Below the pieces are notes generated by a model that was given only the letters and a program-made list of their open reading frames with translations, did not search any database and was not told the origin of the DNA. Both the position numbers and the translations under genes were made by a program. A stretch of 64,000 bases of DNA from Aquilaria yunnanensis (taxonomy: Eukaryota > Streptophyta > Magnoliopsida > Malvales > Thymelaeaceae): assembly GCA_039654915.1 (NCBI GenBank), contig CM077597.1, forward strand, positions 32,710,001 through 32,774,000, read 5' to 3'. This document shows, piece by piece, positions 1 through 8,950 of the stretch; the stretch's first letter is position 1; every line of letters starts with the position of its first letter.

Positions 1-20
1 TTGGCACCGTCTGTGGGAAC
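1..20 (+). other. Conserved leader motif just after the Tat primer-binding site
   Basis: The window opens with TTGGCACCGTCTGTGGGAAC. A very similar sequence (TTGGCGCC...GTGGGAA) follows the 5' LTR in many plant Tat elements, so the 5' LTR should end just left of base 1. One base differs from the usual GGCGCC core. Recognised from memory of the family. Confidence 0.6.
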
Positions 21-84
21 TCCCTTTTAGGTCGCTGTTGTTGAGGCCCGGTATTCTAAGGGCAAGGGACTCCCGAAGTCCCAA

Positions 85-1500
85 TCCACACTGAAAGCTC
101 TAACAGCGACTGAACAACCTGTGGTAGAGACTTATTTGCCTAACGATGAACATCCTCTAACGGTCATGATGAGCTTTCTACGGGAATTTTAGAGCTCTGT
201 TGTGGCTGAAATGACCCAACAGCTCAACCAAAGGTGGTCACAACCACCTCTTGGGGGAAGGGTGCCTTCTCCCAGCACCCGACAAGAAAGGAGCCCAAAG
301 TTACCCCGCCGGAGCTCCGGGAGCGGGGGCTCTCACGATGAATCTTCAACGGAGCACGTGCCCTCTAGAGGATGTCACGCAGGAGAAATGTTGTCAAAAG
401 AACCCAAGACTTCCCGATGGTGAAGTTCGTCCCCATACGGGAGGTCTTAGTCCCCTCGACAATGAAGTTACTCTTTGAAAATGAGGTGTTGCTCTTCGTC
501 GCCGGCGGCCACCAGACAGCAAGTGGAAGACAGTGCTACCACCCTTATGGAGAAGATCCTAGAGAGATTGGAAAAACTAGAAAGACAGATCTCCTAGAAG
601 CCTGTTTGGTCGAGGTTGTCAAAGACGTTCACCAGAGAAGAGTCACCCTTCATCCGTGCAGTGGTAGAAGCACTTATGCCGAGTGACTTCCAAGTACCTA
701 GCTTGGAAACATATGATGGACGTAGGGACCCCCAAGCTCACTTGACGAAGTATAGGCACAGCATGGTGTTGCACGGTGCTGATGATGCCACCCTTTGCAA
801 ATTCTTTAAAGTCACCCTTTCAGGGCTGGCAACTATGTGGTATAACACCCTACCCTCGGAACCATAATGTGTTTCCAGGAGTTATCCACTGCATTCACCC
901 AGCAGTTCATCGGAAGTAGGCTGACGGCGAAGATGCCGGTCCAAATGTTTGACATAGCCCAAAAGAATGGGGAAACCATTCAGGACTATGTTGAGAGGTT
1001 CAACCAAGAAGCCCTGAGCGTGCCCGACTTTTGCCCCAAAATTCGCATCCTCTCCATGATCAAAGGACTTCAGAGAGATTCACAACTCTTATACAAGTTC
1101 TCCAAAGATCCCCGGACACCCTCGGAGAATTTTACCGAAGGGCTGAACAACACAAGACAACCGAGGAATTGAGGATGGGGGGCCTGAAGTCCGATCACCA
1201 TCACTTCAAGGGTCAAAGTCACCACTCTCAGTATCCTACCGAGGGTGGAGGCAGACCTCGGAAACAAAGAGGGAAGAAGTTGGTGTCGTTTGCTCCCTAA
1301 ACACCACAAGGACAAACATATTGATGGCTTGGAAAGGCAAGGGACTACTATCCAACGTCCGAAGGCCATGACCTCGAAGAATAAGAAGAACATGAAGAAG
1401 TTTTTCCAGTTTCACCGAGACCATGGTCACGACACCGAGGATTGCTTCCAGTTGAAAAAATACATAGAATCTCTGATCAAACAAGGCCAACTACGGTGAA
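85..1500 (+). pseudogene. Tat-1 gag (broken)
   Basis: This encoded the Gag capsid precursor that packages element RNA. The N-terminal part reads from about base 100 (TEQPVVETYLPNDEHPL) through a stop at 190 into QQLNQRWSQPP. The capsid core is clear at 616-1172: YDGRRDPQAHLTKYRHSMVL, then FFKVTLSGLATMWYNTLP, then FTQQFIGSRL. The C-terminal part at 1245-1499 holds [16 protein letters not shown], the remnant of the zinc-knuckle-like tail of Tat Gag, with its first Cys apparently lost. The parts lie in different frames, so at least two frameshifts and several stops break it. The same core occurs on the opposite strand at 12205-12482. Confidence 0.85.
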
Positions 1501-1688
1501 ACCTATGAATGCCGTCCCCCAAAGGAAGAAAGGAAGAAGAAAGGAAAGGGGAAGATGAGGACTACGATTCTGACAGACGTCAGAATCAAAGTCCTAGAAA
1601 GCATCCACCACCTCCGGTGGGAGTAATCCAGACAATCAGCACTGGGATACCCTCAACCGAGAAAAAAATGAAAGTCTGAGAAATCTCG

Positions 1689-2300
1689 ATGATGGAGTTC
1701 GAAAACCCAGCGAATAAGTTTGTTTGGAAAGATGGGTCTACCGTGAAGTTCCCTCATGATAATCCCCTCCTAATCATGGCATGGATAGGGAGTTGGGACG
1801 TCAAAAGAGTGCTGATTGATGATGGTTCTAATGCTGACGTTCTGTTCTCCCGCCTATTGTCAAACTTGGGCATCTCCAAGGGTGATCTCAAACCCGTTAC
1901 TTCCCCTACATTCAGTGTAGATCCCTCCGAACTCCCTGTGCTCAGGTGGATTAACCTGCCCTTGATCCTAAGGGGAACTTCGGTTCAGAACAAGGAATAG
2001 CTATTTGGCTCCACAGTGACAAGGTTCATTGTCATATATGTCCCTTCTTCATACAATGCCATCCTAGCAAGGCAGACACAAGGAAATCTCCATATTCATC
2101 CAGATGTGAAGTACCTAACAGTCACCTTTGGTGCGAAGGAAGGGGACGCGGAGATATTTATTGATCAAGCTAAAGTGAGGAAAGTCTTCGTGAAGGCAAG
2201 ACAAAGTCCAATGAAAGTTCATGCACAGACTTTGGAAGAAAAGAGCATACTCTCTAAAGAGGCAACAGGAGAAGGAGTAGGTGACTTCAAAAAAATATAA
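1689..2300 (+). pseudogene. Tat-1 aspartic protease (broken)
   Basis: This is the retropepsin domain that cleaves the polyprotein. The active-site stretch reads VLIDDGSNADVLFSRLL where the family usually has LIDGGSSADILF, so the first Gly after Asp is now Asp (GGT to GAT). The second half carries FIVIYVPSSYNAILARQ, matching the family's PSSYNAIIGRP, with Gly lost. In-frame stops fall at 2000 and 2300. Frame and order agree with the RT that follows. Confidence 0.8.
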
Positions 2301-2393
2301 ACAGAAGATGTAGAACTTGTCCTAGGCTGAAGTACCCGAGTGGGGAAACAATTGGCCGAAGGTGACAAGCAAAAGCTTGTATCTTTTCTATGA

Positions 2394-3180
2394 ATGAACA
2401 AAGATCTATTTGCCTACTCCCTGAAGGACAAGACTGGGGTAGACCTTGGTATAATTCAACATAGTCTTAAAGTACGCCTAAAGGTAAAACCCATTCGACA
2501 AAAAAAGCACAGCCTCTCGGCATATAAGAGCAATTTTGTCAAAACCGAAATCCAATGGTTAATGGAGGTAGGTGTAATAAGAGAAGTCAAGTACCTCGAA
2601 TGGCTTAGCAATGTTATTATCGCCACGAAGGAAGAGAGTGATAAGCTCTGAATGTGCATTGACTTCCAAAACATAAATGATGCCTGTCCCAAGGATTCTT
2701 ATCCTCTACCACCTATAGATCAATTGGTGGACTCAACAGCCGAATATGGTCTGCTTAGCTTCCTCGACGCCTTCAATGGATACCACCAAATCCGGATGGA
2801 TCCTAAAGACGAGGAAAAAACCGCCATCATCACCGAAGTCGGGACCTACTGCTACATCAGAATGCCCTTCGGCCTTAAGAATGTAGGGACCACGTACCAA
2901 AGGCTGATGAATAGGTTGTTCGACTCCCAAATTGGGAGAAATATGGAAGTATATGTTAATGATATGATAGTTAAGAGCAAACTGCCTAGTAATCATATCT
3001 TAGACCTAAAGGAAACATTCCACCAACTTCGGGAATTCGGAATCCATCTTAACCCTGAGAAGTGCATATTTGGAGTGAATGCGGGCAAGTCCCTCGGATT
3101 GATGGTATTGAAAAGAGGTATTGATGCCAACCCTGAAAAGGTTAAGGCCCTGTTAGGATTCTGAACTCCCACAATGAGAA
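2394..3180 (+). pseudogene. Tat-1 reverse transcriptase (broken, active-site Asp to Asn)
   Basis: This copied element RNA into cDNA. Fingers and palm are clear: KTEIQWLMEVGVIREVKYLE, MCIDFQNINDACPKDSYPLP, FNGYHQIRMDPKDEEKTA and MPFGLKNVGTTYQRLMNRLF. The catalytic box reads VYVNDMIVKSK where active enzymes have YVDD, so one metal-binding Asp is Asn. The stop at 2649 replaces a conserved Arg (TGA for CGA). The stop at 3162 replaces Trp in the family's GFWTPTM-like stretch, and another follows at 3189. No frameshift was seen. The enzyme is predicted dead. Confidence 0.9.
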
Positions 3181-3266
3181 AGGACGTGTAAAGACTCACG
3201 GGGAGAATCACGACCCTTAGCAAATTCATCTCCAAATACAAGGATAGGTGCTGACCATTTTTCAAA

Positions 3267-3790
3267 GTGCCCACCAAAGAAGCAAAAAATGAAGGTGACT
3301 TTGGTTCCAAGGAACACCCTTGGAATGAAGACTACCAAAAGGCTTGGGATGAGGTCAAAAGCTACCTAACCCATCTGCCAACACTTCGGCAGCCGTGGGA
3401 GCATGAACCACTCATCCTCTACCTCGCCATCATTGAAAAAGAAGTAAGCTTGGTGTTAGTAAAGGAAGACGGAGGAAAGCAATGGCCAGTGTATTATGTG
3501 AGTAAGTCCCTGCATGGTGCTGAAGTTAGGTACCCTCTTCTGCAAAAGGGCATCTATGCCCTAGTACTGGCAAGTAGAAGGTTTCAACCTTACTTCCAAG
3601 GGCACTTTATCATAGTCCGAAGTAACCTACCTCTTCAAGATGTCATGAGAAGGGTGGACTACTTAGGAAGATTGTCAAAATGATGCATTGAACTCGATGA
3701 ATACGACATCACCTATGAGTCGAGAAAGGGAATAAAGGCCCAAGCATTGGCAGACTTCGTTGCCAAATTCCCAAAAACCTAGGATACCAC
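3267..3790 (+). pseudogene. Tat-1 retroviral-type RNase H and connection (broken)
   Basis: This would degrade the RNA strand of the hybrid during reverse transcription. Visible pieces are EDYQKAWDEVKSYLTHLPTL, LILYLAIIEKEVSLVLVKED, GKQWPVYYVSKSLHGAEVRY and YALVLASRRFQPYFQGHFII. The first acidic residue of the usual LYLAVSD-like stretch is not evident (LYLAIIEKE). A stop at 3681 replaces Trp in the family's RLSKWCIEL. The linker then reads KAQALADFVAKFP, which always sits between the two RNase H domains in Tat elements. Confidence 0.8.
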
Positions 3791-3809
3791 GGAAGACATT
3801 AGAAAAGAT

Positions 3810-4187
3810 GAACCTAAGTGGACAATCTTTGTTGATGGAGCCTCCAGTTCTGAACACCAAGGAGCTGGAGTAATCTTTCGCAGGCCTAAAGGTATGGAAG
3901 CCAGGAAGGCCATGAAATTCGGATTCAATGTCAGCAACAATGTCGCGGAATATGAAGCCCTTATAGCAAGCTTGAGGCTGGCAAAAAGAGTTGGTGTAAG
4001 GAATTTGAAGGCCCACAGTGACTCTCAGCTAGTGGTACGACAGATGGCGGGGGACTACGGGGCACAAGACCCAAACTTGGCAAAGTACCATGATCTCGTG
4101 AAAAAGCTCATCCAGGAGTATGACACGGCACATATAGAAAATGTACCTCGGCGAGACAATATGGAAGCCGATACTCTGGCCAAATAA
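3810..4187 (+). pseudogene. Tat-1 archaeal-type RNase H (second RNase H)
   Basis: This second RNase H is a Tat hallmark. It begins WTIFVDGASSSEHQGAGVIF (first catalytic Asp in FVDGAS) and continues NNVAEYEALIASLRLAKRVG (catalytic Glu in AEYEAL), KAHSDSQLVVRQMAGDY (catalytic Asp in HSDSQL) and ENVPRRDNMEADTLAK (Asp near the end). All four catalytic acidic positions appear present. This is the best-kept domain of the element. It ends in a stop at 4185-4187 and leads in the same frame into the integrase region. Confidence 0.85.
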
Positions 4188-4220
4188 AAAGAGTCCACTG
4201 AGGTACTGTATCAGCCAAGT

Positions 4221-5275
4221 GTGATGGTAATGTGCATAGCAACCTCAGGAAGAGGGTGGAAAGACCCTACCAAGAAATACCTCACAATGTCTGAACTTCC
4301 TGAAGATCCTCTCGAAGCTGTGACAGTGCGAAAGTGCTCAGGAAGATACTTCCTGATTGGGGAAGAGTTGTACCGGCAAGGGTACGCAAGTTCGTTACAG
4401 AGGTGTGTCAAAAAAGCCTATGAGGGAGCCTATGGTTCTCACATAGGAACTAACGCCCTTGCTACGGTACTACTCCGCTAAGGATACTTCTGGCCTACCT
4501 TGAGGAAGGACGCGAGGTAGTTCGTCCAAAAATGTGACAACTGCCAGAGACGCGCTCTTGTCCAAAGACTACCCTCGGAAGTCATAACTTCGGCAAACTA
4601 CCCCTGCCCCTTCACCATATGGGGTATAGACCTCATTGGGCCCCTCCCAACAGCTCCTGGAGGAGTGAAATTTTGTGTAGTCGTAGTAGACTACTTCACC
4701 AAGTGGATCGAGGCAGAGCCTTTAGTAGCAATATCGGTGAAGGATATATAGAGATTTGTCTGGAAGAACATCATATGTAGATTTAGCATTCTGACGGTGA
4801 TAGTAGCCGATAATGGTTCCCAATTTATTGATAAGGGGTTCTAGGAATTCACTGCCAACCTCGAGATTAAATTGCACTTCACCCTGGTGGCCCATCCTCA
4901 AAGCGATGGATAGATTGAAGTGTTCAACAGAACAATAAAACATGGTCTGAAAAATAGGTTGAAAGAAGCAAAGGGAAAATGGCCAGGAGAGTTTCCGAGT
5001 ATGCTGTAGAGCTATCGAACAACTCCCAAAAGGGCCACGGGCGACACACCTTTCTCACTCATCTTCAGAATAGAGGCTATTATTCCCGTCGAGGTCGCAC
5101 AGCCATCTGTTAGAATGTAGGTGTTTGACAAAGAAGGGAACAACCTCGGTTTAAGGGCCAAGTTGGATTTAATTAACGAGCATAGGGAGATGGCCGAGCT
5201 TAGAAGAAAATCTTTTCAACAAAGAATAGCCGTTGCTACAAACTTCCACGTCAAGCGTAAAGGAATTAAGTAAGG
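4221..5275 (+). pseudogene. Tat-1 integrase (broken)
   Basis: This would insert cDNA into host DNA. The HHCC zinc-binding part is at about 4400-4560: AYEGAYGSHIGTNAL, then FVQKCDNCQRR. The first His looks replaced by Tyr (CAT to TAT). The DDE core shows WGIDLIGPLPT (first Asp), VIVADNGSQFID (second Asp) and IEVFNRTIKHGLKNR (Glu). The C-terminal stretch AVATNFHVKRKGIK matches the family's YNxRVRxRxFxxGD. At least seven in-frame stops lie in it, most at codons where the family has Gln or Trp. The frame is that of RT. Confidence 0.85.
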
Positions 5276-6134
5276 GGACCTCATCCTCCGAAGAGCTGAA
5301 TTTGAAGCTCGAAGATCATCCCATAGAGTACTTCGGGCAAATTGTGATGGACGTTAATTGGTCCTCGAAGCAGTTCGGCTAGGAGTCTACAAGCCCAGTA
5401 ATACCAAAGGAGGAGAGTTGAAAAATACATGGCATTCAGACTCTCTGAAAAAATTTTACACTTAGAACATTTTCGAGTTGGAAAATTGTGCAAAAAATAC
5501 CAAGGGAGGTATGACCGAAGGTGGTAATTTCCTTTGACCGAACATGGTGCCATCCAAGGGGCATTGACCAAACATGGTCATGTCCGAAGGAGGAAAACCA
5601 AAAGTGGTTGTTTACTGAATTACATAAGTGAATTCCCATACTTAGAAAAATTTTCAAGGTGGTCAAATCCGACAGTGCCTATGTGTAAAGTTATACTTTT
5701 TTGCTGAAGCATAGTGACCAAACATGTTCGCTTCTTCGGGAGAAAACCGAACATATTCGCTTTCGAGGGGGGAAACTAAACATGGTCACTTTCGAAGGGG
5801 CATTTGTGAAAATAGGCAGCCTTTTCCAAAGGAAATAAACTGAACGTGGTTGGCAAAAAAGGCACTTAACTATTTTTTACACAAGTTAAGTTTTGCCGAA
5901 GATATTCAACCGAACATGTTTGACCTTACAAATACCTAACTACCGCCCTGAAGGTCGTTGACCGAAGATGGTCGCGAAACCCCTCAGCCAAAGATAGTAG
6001 AGTGTTAAAGAATGAAGATGATATCCGAAGACCAATCGTGGACTTTGCCAAATTTTGAAGAAGAGAGAAATTTCATTAACACTTCAACACAAAATACAAG
6101 GAGCAGATTACAAGGGAAAGAAGAAAAATGAAGC
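5276..6134 (+). repeat. Tat-1 3' spacer with a recurring GACCGAACATGGTC-like motif
   Basis: No coding sequence is seen between integrase and the antisense ORF. From about 5513 to 5972 a short motif recurs at least nine times, with variants of GACCGAACATGGTC at about 5513, 5536, 5565, 5715, 5746, 5774, 5839, 5910 and 5959. Most are followed within about ten bases by TTCGAAGG or CCGAAGG. Spacing is irregular (roughly 20-140 bp), so it is an interspersed or decayed tandem array. Repeats in the 3' untranslated part of Tat elements are known and have been proposed as seeds of satellite DNA. Confidence 0.65.
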
Positions 6135-6522
6135 CTATTCGGGGTCCTGGTCACCTACTAGCTCCTCAGCATCTTCGGCTTCTTCACCTTCAGCATCGTC
6201 CTCTTTGGCAGCAACTTTTGGGGCCGAAGGTGGATTAGTTGGGAAATTGAGGAACTCTATCCTCGACCACTTCCAAGATGGTCCTTTGGGGATGTCCAAG
6301 GCCGCCAAAAAGAAAAGGCCGAGGTCGGGAAATCTAGACAGAACTTGGTGACGAGCCAGGCAAAAACCATCCTGATAAGAGGACTTAGTTGCCTGATCGA
6401 ACTTAGCCTTCTCTGCATCCAAGTCCTCCAGTTCTCTCTTGAAGACCTCAACCTTCCTTTCTAACTTCTTCTTTTTCATCTTTTTCTCCTTCTTCAGCTC
6501 TGACTTAACTAAGTCATCCTAA
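6135..6522 (-). pseudogene. Antisense ORF of Tat-1 (N-terminally truncated)
   Basis: This ORF runs opposite to gag-pol, downstream of integrase, where Tat elements carry antisense ORFs of unknown function. The annotated Met (6479) opens a 114-residue frame. The frame stays open upstream to a stop near 6523, so the true start is lost. It begins with a Lys/Glu-rich helix likely to form a coiled coil (residues 1-30). A motif follows, SYQDGFCLARHQVLSRFPDL, then LFFLAALDIPKGPSW (about residues 34-68), and an acidic Glu/Asp/Ala tail (about 90-114). K's antisense ORF has the same motif near 31300 (AYNQGLCNAHFHAL, then YPNLDLSFL), so it is a shared protein and not a chance frame. No function is known. 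Confidence 0.65.
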
Positions 6523-6861
6523 TAGGATTAGGGACTTAGAGGCATAGAGATGGGCTCAAGTTCATGAGATGAGCTTGGACAAGTGTTGTTCACCCAACTA
6601 TCCAAGAGTTGCATAAGATGCAATTGGCAAGGAGTTCCCTACCTAAATAGCTGTAACTTGAGAGAAAAGCCAAAGCTGACTCAGGTTGTGGTCAAATATG
6701 GATCTTGGCCCACTAGAATGCCTTAACACCGAGGTGTTTCAAAATAATATCGAGGGTTATTATTTTGAGAAAAATAGTGGGAGTATCGTTTAATAAAAGT
6801 CCTTATTAAATGAATTAAAATACATGACTCTTACACTGCATATTTACTGTTGTAGATAACC
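6523..6861 (+). other. Untranslated leader of the copia element
   Basis: About 340 bp without a credible gene precede the gag ATG at 6862. It holds ATGs and stops in all frames and an AT-rich end (TTAATAAAAGTCCTTATTAA near 6790-6809). No LTR end or primer site is present. It is assigned to the element by position only. Confidence 0.5.
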
Positions 6862-7740
6862 ATGGCACAAAACACATCGACATTTTCATTACGATCGATC
6901 CTTGAGAACGAAAAACTGAATGGGACCAACTTTCTCAAATGGTACCGAAACTTGAGGATAGTCCTCAAGCAAGAGAGAAAGGTTTATGTCCTAGAGCAGC
7001 CCATTCCGAATGAGCCTGCTACCACTGCTCCAAGAGCTGAAAGGGATGCTCACAAGAGACATTCTGATGATGCTTTGGATGTTGCATGCCTCATGCTTAT
7101 TACCATGGAATCTGAGCTTTAGAAGCAACATGAGAACATGGGGGTGTTCGATATAATCGAACATCTCAAAATGCTTTTCCAAGGGCAAGCTAGGTATGAG
7201 AGGTTTGAGACCTCTAAGTCATTGTTTCAGTGCAAGATGTCTGAGCGAAGTCCCGTGGGTCCTCATGTGCTCAAGATGATTGGGTACATTGAGAATCTTG
7301 AGAGTTTGGGATTTGCTCTTCAAAAATAGTTGGCTGTTGATGTAGTCTTGCAATCGTTGCCTGAAAGCTACAGTCAGTTTGTCATGAACTATAACATTAA
7401 CGACCTTGACAAGTTCCTCCCTGAATTGCTCAACATGATGAGAACTGCTGAGCAAAACCTTAAGAAGGCTAAGCCCATTTTGATGGTTCAAAAGGGCAAA
7501 GGAAAGGGAAAGGCCAACAAGAAGAAGGATAAAGCTAATGGAAAGTCCAATGCTACTTCTTCTTCAGCTGCACTAAAACCAAAGGGTGGTGTGGCAAAGG
7601 AAGGGGAGTGCTTTCATTGTAAGCAACCTGGACACTAGAAGCGCAACTGCAAGCTCTATCTTGAAGAACTTGCTAAGGAAAAGGGAAATAAGACTTCCAC
7701 TTCAGGTATTTTTGTTATAGAGGCTAACTTTTCTACTTCC
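6862..7740 (+). pseudogene. Copia gag (three in-frame stops)
   Basis: This is the Gag part of a copia polyprotein. It starts at a good ATG (ACCATGG): MAQNTSTFSLRSILENEKLN, then FLKWYRNLRIVLKQERKVYV, typical of plant copia Gag. A Lys-rich stretch (7490-7560) precedes a CCHC zinc knuckle CFHCKQPGH. The Trp normally following GH is a stop (7636-7638, TAG for TGG), and RNC with the last Cys comes next. Stops at 7120 and 7327 replace probable Gln codons (TAG for CAG). All parts stay in one frame. Confidence 0.85.
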
Positions 7741-8950
7741 TCATCTTGGGTATTGGATACTGGATGTGGATCTCACATTTGTGCAAATGTGCAGGATCTA
7801 AGTAGAAGTAGAAGATTGGCTCGAGGTAAAGTGGACCTACGTGTTGGAAATGGAGCAAGGGTTGCTGCCATAGCCGTAGGGACTTATGTTCTCACTTTAC
7901 CTAGTGGATTAGTTTTAGAATTAGACAACTGCTACTTTGTGCCTACTATTAGTAGAAATTTGATTTCTGTTTCTTGTTTGGACAAGAAAGGTTTTTCATT
8001 TATAATAAAGGACAAATGTTGTTCTATTTATTTGAATGGAATCTTTTGTGGTAGTGCTCAACTTAGCAATGGGTTGTATGTTCTAGACCTCAAAGATCCA
8101 ATCTATAATGAGAATACCAAGAAGGTCAGATTAAATGATTCGAACCCGACCTATCTCTGGCACTGTTGCTTGGGCCATATAAATGAGACCCGCATATCCA
8201 AGCTCCATAAGGATGGACTCTTGAACTCATCTAATTTTGAATCATATGAGACATGTGAGTCATGTTTGTTGGGCAAGATGACCAAAGCCCCATTCACAGG
8301 GCAAAGTGAAAGGGCTAATGACTTACTAGGACTCATACATAGTGATGTATGTGGCCCTATGTCTACACAAGCTAGAGGAGGTTTCCAATACTTCATTACT
8401 TTCACTGATGACTTCAGTAGATATGGCTATGTGTATCTCATGAGACACAAGTCTGAATCCTTTGAAAAGTTCAAAGAATTCAAGAATGAAGTAAAGAATC
8501 AACTCAGGAAGAGTATCAAAGCGCTTTAATCAGATCGAGGAGTGTGGCATAGAATCACAACTCATTCCACCAGGTACACCTCAATGGAATGGTGTATCTG
8601 AAAGGAGAAATTGAACTCTGTTAGACATGGTTCACTCTATGATGAGTCAAGCTGACCTTCCGAACTCCTTTTGGGGACATGCTCTAGAGACAGCCGATTT
8701 TACACTAAACCGTGTTCCATCTAAATCGGTTCAAAAGACACCATATGAGATATGGAGTGAAAGGCATCCTAATTTGTCTTTTATGAAGATTTGGGGCTAT
8801 GACGCTTATGTGAAACATCAATCCTCTGACAAACTAGGGCCCAAATCTCTAAAATGCCTTTTTGTTGGGTATCCCAAAGAAACAAAGGGTTACTATTTCT
8901 ACAATCCTTTTGAGCAAAATGTGTTTGTTGCTCGAACTAGTGTCTTCTTA
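7741..8950 (+). pseudogene. Copia protease and integrase (integrase with internal deletion)
   Basis: The protease shows SSWVLDTGCGSHICAN (catalytic D-T-G) at about 7741-7790. Integrase follows: LWHCCLGHI with both zinc His, then CESCLLGK with both Cys. DDE core: LIHSDVCGPM, then SDRG near 8530, then GTPQWNGVSERRN with Glu. Between SDRG and the ECGIESQL stretch about a dozen residues found in relatives are missing. The remaining sequence changes frame there (frame 1 before, frame 2 after), so this is one deletion that is not a multiple of three. The triad residues survive. Two Arg of the usual WHRRLGH are Cys, again C-to-T. A stop at 8612 replaces Arg. Confidence 0.85.

Larger units (their letters stand above)
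1..6520 (+). mobile_element. Tat-1: Ty3/gypsy Tat-lineage LTR retrotransposon, internal region
   Basis: The order on the + strand is leader, gag, protease, RT, RNase H, a second archaeal-type RNase H, integrase, a spacer, then an antisense ORF. The second RNase H and the antisense ORF behind integrase are known marks of the plant Tat lineage. The 5' LTR lies outside the window. The 3' LTR is missing because the antisense ORF stops abruptly near 6520 against copia sequence. From about 1689 to 5270, pol keeps one reading frame and is broken only by in-frame stops, so decay was mainly by substitution. The element is not autonomous: RT and protease have altered catalytic positions and there are at least fifteen stops. 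Confidence 0.9.

Noticed and set aside
1689..5270. Possible stop-codon reassignment or readthrough, since many TAG and TGA stops lie in one long frame
   Set aside because: All three stop codons occur, at sites where relatives have Trp, Gln or Arg, and catalytic residues are also lost. Mutational decay explains both.
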